Assembly: GCA_016286075.1 (NCBI GenBank)
Contig: JAEERZ010000108.1
Coordinates: forward strand, 1-7,547
Length of the DNA stretch: 7,547 nt
Direction of reading: 5' to 3'
Source: Selenomonadaceae bacterium
Lineage (GTDB): Bacteria; Bacillota; Negativicutes; Selenomonadales; Selenomonadaceae
Part shown: positions 4,437 to 7,547 of the stretch, one piece after another
Layout of the letters: the number at the start of each line of letters is the position of its first letter
How positions within the stretch are numbered: position 1 is the first letter of the stretch
Translations under genes and position numbers: made by a program
The notes under the pieces: model-generated
Database searches by the model: none
Told to the model about the DNA's origin: nothing
The model's input: the letters and a program-made list of their open reading frames with translations, nothing else

Positions 4437-6545
4437 ATGGAAACGATAAGCCCTGAAAAGAGGCTTCAATTAGAAAACCAAAAACTCGCCCGCGAGCTCA
4501 AGCGGCTGAAAAAGGACAACGAAGTGCTGCGCATGGCCAACGACCAGGCGCTCCGCACCCAGACTTACATCCAGAAAGACAATATGCGGCAGGCCTTTTA
4601 CACCAACCAGCTTTTGAAGACCAGCCCCTATATCCTGATTCTGACCGATGAGCGGCTCCGCACCGTCATGACCTCGGACGCCTTCTTCCGCTTCGGCAAA
4701 AAATTTTCCTCCGAGGAGCTCCGGCGCGGCGTTTCCCTGCGCCTCGCGCTGTCGGGCATCCTGTCCGAGTCCGAACTCGACGAGCTGCTGGAAAAATGCG
4801 AGACCGCCCTGACCATGGCCGAGGTAGATCCGTATCTCCTCCGCACCGTCGTCGACGGACAAAAAATCGACTGGCAGATCACCATCACCTGCATGACGAC
4901 AAAGGAAGGAAGCGTCGCAGGACTGAACATCATCTTCGTGGACATGACCGACGTCGTCGACGCCATGGAGCGAGCGGAAGCCGCGGACAAAGCGAAGAGC
5001 AACTTCCTCGCCAATATGAGCCACGAAATCCGCACGCCCATGAATTCCATCACCGGCATGGCGGAATTCATCCTGCGGGACAGCGCCGACGAGACCGCCA
5101 AGCGCCACGCCGCGAAAATCAAATCCGCGTCCCGCACGCTGCTGGCCCTGATCAACGACATTTTGGACTTCTCCAAGATCGAATCCGGCAATATGCGCCT
5201 CGTCGAGGACTCCTTCCGTCTCTCGGCCCTGCTGAACGACGTCACCGCACTGATTGACGCGCGGCTGCACGGCACGCAGGTGAAGCTGAAAACCGAGTTC
5301 TTAGGCGAGATTCCCGACGAGCTCCACGGCGACGAGATCCGTCTCAAGCAGATTCTCATCAATCTCTTGGGCAACGCCATCAAATTCACCTCCCACGGCT
5401 CGATCACCCTTTCCCTCCGCTGCGAACGGCTGGGCGACGCCTCCTGTCTTCTTTGCTTCTCCGTTGCCGACACCGGCATCGGCCTGAAGGAAGAAGACAT
5501 CGGCCGCATTTTCTCCAGCTTTACCCAAGTGGATATGAAGCGCAACCGCGCCATCGAGGGCACGGGCCTGGGCCTCGCCATCTGCAAACGCCTGATTACC
5601 ATGATGGGCGGCACTCTCGACGTGAAGAGCGTTTACGGGCAGGGTTCCACTTTCTCCTTTACCATCATCTGCACCGTGGAAAACTGGGACTCCCCTCTGC
5701 ACGACAATCTGACGACAAGAGAAATCACGGAACCCGCCTATCGGGCTACCTTCTCCGCGCCGGACGCAAAAATCCTCGTCGTCGACGACAACGAGATGAA
5801 CCTGGACGTGGCCGAAGGCCTGCTCGCTCCGTATCAGATTGCCGTCACCCGCGCCACCAGCGGCGAGGAAGCCTTGCAGCTCTTCGCCGACGTAAACTAC
5901 GACATTGTCTTCATGGACCACATGATGCCCAGCATGGACGGTGTGGAAACCCTCCTGCGTCTCCGCAAGATGCCTTTCGGTTCCAGCGCCGTCGTCATCG
6001 CCCTCACCGCCAACGCCCTCGCCGGCGCGGCGGCGGAATACAAAGCGTGGGGCTTCCAGGACTTCCTCGCAAAGCCCATCGACCCGCTGGCCATCGACAA
6101 GCTCCTGCGAAAGCACCTGCCTTCGCAGATGATCCGCCCCATCGAAAACGAGCCGGAATTCTTGCACGAGAAGAACGAAGAGGTCGCCGATGAGCAGATC
6201 GCAAAAGGCCTTCCTATCGACGAGGAGGCCGCCCTCAAATACTGCATGGGCAGCCGTGCCTTCCTGAAAAAAATGCTCGCCACCTTCGCCAAGAACGAAA
6301 AGACCAAGCAGCTGGAAAGGCTCTATCGTGCCAAAGATTGGGACAATTACCGCATCGCCGTCCACGCCCTGAAAGGCAACGCGCTCACCATCGGCGCCCT
6401 TCAGCTCTCCGGCCACGCAAAGGCCTTGGAATTCGCGGCCCGGGATCGCCGCCTCGTGGACGTAGACGAGATGCATCCCGCCGTTTTAAGCGAATACGGC
6501 GAACTGCTCAAGGAGATCCGCAGCCGGGTGCAGAACGGCGCCTGA
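4437..6545 (+). CDS. Soluble hybrid histidine kinase: coiled coil, PAS-like, HisKA, HATPase, REC, HPt
   Basis: 702 residues with no membrane segment or signal peptide. The ATG at 4437 follows AGAGG at 8 bases. Residues 1-60 are a charged coiled coil; 61-175 look like a divergent PAS fold (SPYILILTDERLRTVMTS, ending IIFVDMTDV). HisKA has H196 in SHEIRTPMN. The HATPase domain shows N309/N313 (INLLGNAIKF), DTGIG at 345-349, FSSFTQVD at 359-366 and GTGLGLAI at 375-382. The receiver (445-562) has D450/D451, phosphoacceptor D494 (VFMDHMMPSMDG), T524 and K546. The C-terminal HPt domain (about 595-700) has H643 in HALKGNA. All catalytic residues are present, so a full H196-D494-H643 relay lies in one chain and needs a separate receiver at its end. 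D176 of the HD-GYP protein in the same operon is the obvious candidate. A cytosolic kinase without its own clear ligand domain suits control by the adjacent FIST protein. The domain architecture is certain; partners are inferred from gene order. Confidence 0.95.
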   Translation: METISPEKRLQLENQKLARELKRLKKDNEVLRMANDQALRTQTYIQKDNMRQAFYTNQLLKTSPYILILTDERLRTVMTSDAFFRFGKKFSSEELRRGVSLRLALSGILSESELDELLEKCETALTMAEVDPYLLRTVVDGQKIDWQITITCMTTKEGSVAGLNIIFVDMTDVVDAMERAEAADKAKSNFLANMSHEIRTPMNSITGMAEFILRDSADETAKRHAAKIKSASRTLLALINDILDFSKIESGNMRLVEDSFRLSALLNDVTALIDARLHGTQVKLKTEFLGEIPDELHGDEIRLKQILINLLGNAIKFTSHGSITLSLRCERLGDASCLLCFSVADTGIGLKEEDIGRIFSSFTQVDMKRNRAIEGTGLGLAICKRLITMMGGTLDVKSVYGQGSTFSFTIICTVENWDSPLHDNLTTREITEPAYRATFSAPDAKILVVDDNEMNLDVAEGLLAPYQIAVTRATSGEEALQLFADVNYDIVFMDHMMPSMDGVETLLRLRKMPFGSSAVVIALTANALAGAAAEYKAWGFQDFLAKPIDPLAIDKLLRKHLPSQMIRPIENEPEFLHEKNEEVADEQIAKGLPIDEEAALKYCMGSRAFLKKMLATFAKNEKTKQLERLYRAKDWDNYRIAVHALKGNALTIGALQLSGHAKALEFAARDRRLVDVDEMHPAVLSEYGELLKEIRSRVQNGA

Positions 6546-6559
6546 TACGAAAGGCAAAC

Positions 6560-6593
6560 AAAAAGCTTCCGCAAAATCTGCGGAAGCTTTTTT
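6560..6593. terminator. Bidirectional intrinsic terminator at the operon end
   Basis: AAAAAGCTTCCGCA (6560-6573) pairs perfectly with 6579-6592 around the loop AAATC, with A- and T-runs at the outer ends. It starts 15 bases after the kinase stop and lies 19 bases beyond the stop of the convergent oxidoreductase gene, so it terminates both. Confidence 0.92.
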
Positions 6594-6611
6594 GATTGCC
6601 TATTTCTGGTG

Positions 6612-7547
6612 TCAACCTGCGCTGACGTAGCTTCTCTTTTCCTTCGGTATCTCTTCCCAGCGCACTTCGTTCGCGTCCACGCCGTGGGACAATCCCCATG
6701 CCGCCGCGATGCCCGCCGCCTCGCCGATGCTCATGCAGGTAGGCTGGATGCGCATGGACGCCTGCAAAATGAAGCTGGCGCTGATGCAGCGGCCCGCCAC
6801 GATAAGGTTCGGGTATTTCTCCGTCACCAGTGAACGGTAAGGGATTTCGTAAAACGCGCCTTTCGGCAGTTTTTCCGAAACCTTTTCCCCGTGGGCGTCA
6901 ATAAACCATGCCGTGCGGCAGACGGCGTCGGGGAAACGGCTCTGCTTGTGGTAATCGTCCTCCACCAGATAATATTTGCCGCGAATCCGCCAGGATTCCC
7001 GCGCCCCCAGCATCGCCGCCTCGCGGCTGATGAACGCGTTCTCGAAGCCCGGCATATGGTTGATCAAATAGTCGGCGATATGGCGCATCATCTTCCGCCC
7101 GAAGACGACGGCCTTGCTGTAAGAGAGCGGATCGGAGGCGCGGAACCGCACGGGAATCTCCGGGCAGTTCATGCTCATCACGCCGTTTTTACCGATGATG
7201 GTGTAAGCCTGCATGTACTCGGCTTCTTCCTGCGTCAGCTCGCCGCTCGCCACACCTCGCGCCATGAACTCCTCCAGCACATACCGCTGATTGCGGTGCA
7301 TGGCCTCGGCAATCTCGAAATACGGCAGCTTCGACTTACACCAGTCGTCCTTTAGCTCGACGGCGACGTGCTGATAGAGCCGTTCCACGTCGATGCCGCC
7401 CATCTCGAAGCGGAAGGAGAGCGGCTGGTTGTTGCCCGTCTTTTCGTAGCCCTGCTCGTAGGGAACGCCCGCCGCCCGCGCGAGGAACGCGTCGCCGGTG
7501 GCGTCGATGAAGGGTCTTGCGCGAATCGGCGCAAGCCCCGCAATCGG
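6612..7547 (-). CDS. FAD-dependent oxidoreductase, C-terminal part (5' end outside window)
   Basis: The minus-strand frame is open from the right window edge to the TGA at 6612-6614, giving 311 visible residues. The ATG at 7403 is internal, because conserved sequence continues upstream of it. Visible residues 12-49 read RPFIDATGD, then LARAAGVPYEQG, then QPLSFRFEMGG: the 'xDATGDG.LA..AG' segment of the FAD_oxidored (PF12831-type) family, with alanine in place of the usual last glycine. Residues 180-194 (LGARESWRIRGKYYL) and 247-283 (NLIVAGRCISAS, then RIQPTCMSIGEAAGIAAA) are the family's C-terminal FAD-binding signature. The N-terminal GxGxxG dinucleotide fold is outside the window. Members act on varied, mostly unknown organic substrates, some with a role in carbohydrate or acid catabolism. 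No substrate can be named here. It is convergent with the signalling operon and not part of it. Confidence 0.88.
   Translation of the reverse strand, partial: PIAGLAPIRARPFIDATGDAFLARAAGVPYEQGYEKTGNNQPLSFRFEMGGIDVERLYQHVAVELKDDWCKSKLPYFEIAEAMHRNQRYVLEEFMARGVASGELTQEEAEYMQAYTIIGKNGVMSMNCPEIPVRFRASDPLSYSKAVVFGRKMMRHIADYLINHMPGFENAFISREAAMLGARESWRIRGKYYLVEDDYHKQSRFPDAVCRTAWFIDAHGEKVSEKLPKGAFYEIPYRSLVTEKYPNLIVAGRCISASFILQASMRIQPTCMSIGEAAGIAAAWGLSHGVDANEVRWEEIPKEKRSYVSAG

Noticed and set aside
4628..5614. Long antisense open frame of 328 codons opposite the kinase gene
   Set aside because: It lies entirely over well-supported kinase domains, has a low-complexity Ser/Arg-rich product, and is explained by codon bias of the GC-rich gene read backwards.
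5301..6476. Antisense open frame of 391 codons opposite the kinase receiver and HPt region
   Set aside because: It is another mirror of the kinase codon bias, with a His/Val/Gly-rich product that has no domain signature.

Overview
The window holds three blocks of bacterial DNA with GC-rich coding sequence, strong AGGAGG/GGAGGTGA ribosome binding sites and clean hairpin-plus-T-run terminators. These traits, together with an exported protein bearing a signal peptide and a cytoplasmic cyclic-di-GMP circuit, would fit a GC-rich Firmicutes-type organism, possibly a diderm Negativicute. No rRNA or other marker gene is present, so this placement is a weak inference.

Layout. (1) Bases 1-613, + strand: C-terminal 203 residues of a radical SAM protein, cut by the window edge. 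(2) Bases 677-1435, - strand: an exported 252-residue protein of no recognised family, with three degenerate helical repeats and a Met/His/Gly-rich GPGMGH tail. It converges on the radical SAM gene at a shared bidirectional terminator (631-664). (3) Bases 1436-1754: a 319-base divergent intergenic region containing a good sigma-70-type extended -10 promoter (1612-1641) firing rightward, an untranslated leader of about 107 bases and several short inverted repeats. (4) Bases 1755-6545, + strand: a three-gene signalling operon. It encodes a REC-REC-HD-GYP response regulator (predicted c-di-GMP phosphodiesterase), a stand-alone FIST-domain sensor protein and a soluble hybrid kinase (coiled coil, PAS-like region, HisKA, HATPase, REC, HPt). 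It ends at a second bidirectional terminator (6560-6593). (5) Bases 6612-7547, - strand: the C-terminal 311 residues of an FAD-dependent oxidoreductase, cut by the right edge.

How the operon probably works. The FIST protein would bind a small ligand and modulate the soluble hybrid kinase. Phosphate would pass H196 to D494 to H643 inside the kinase and then to D176 in the second receiver of the HD-GYP protein, setting c-di-GMP hydrolysis. The first receiver of the HD-GYP protein lacks the conserved lysine and may be a regulatory rather than a phosphorylated domain. The gene set resembles the FIST/kinase pairs known as NosP/NahK, in which the FIST protein is a nitric-oxide-responsive haemoprotein. 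Whether this FIST protein binds haem cannot be read from the sequence. No CRISPR array, tRNA, rRNA, insertion sequence or phage gene was seen.
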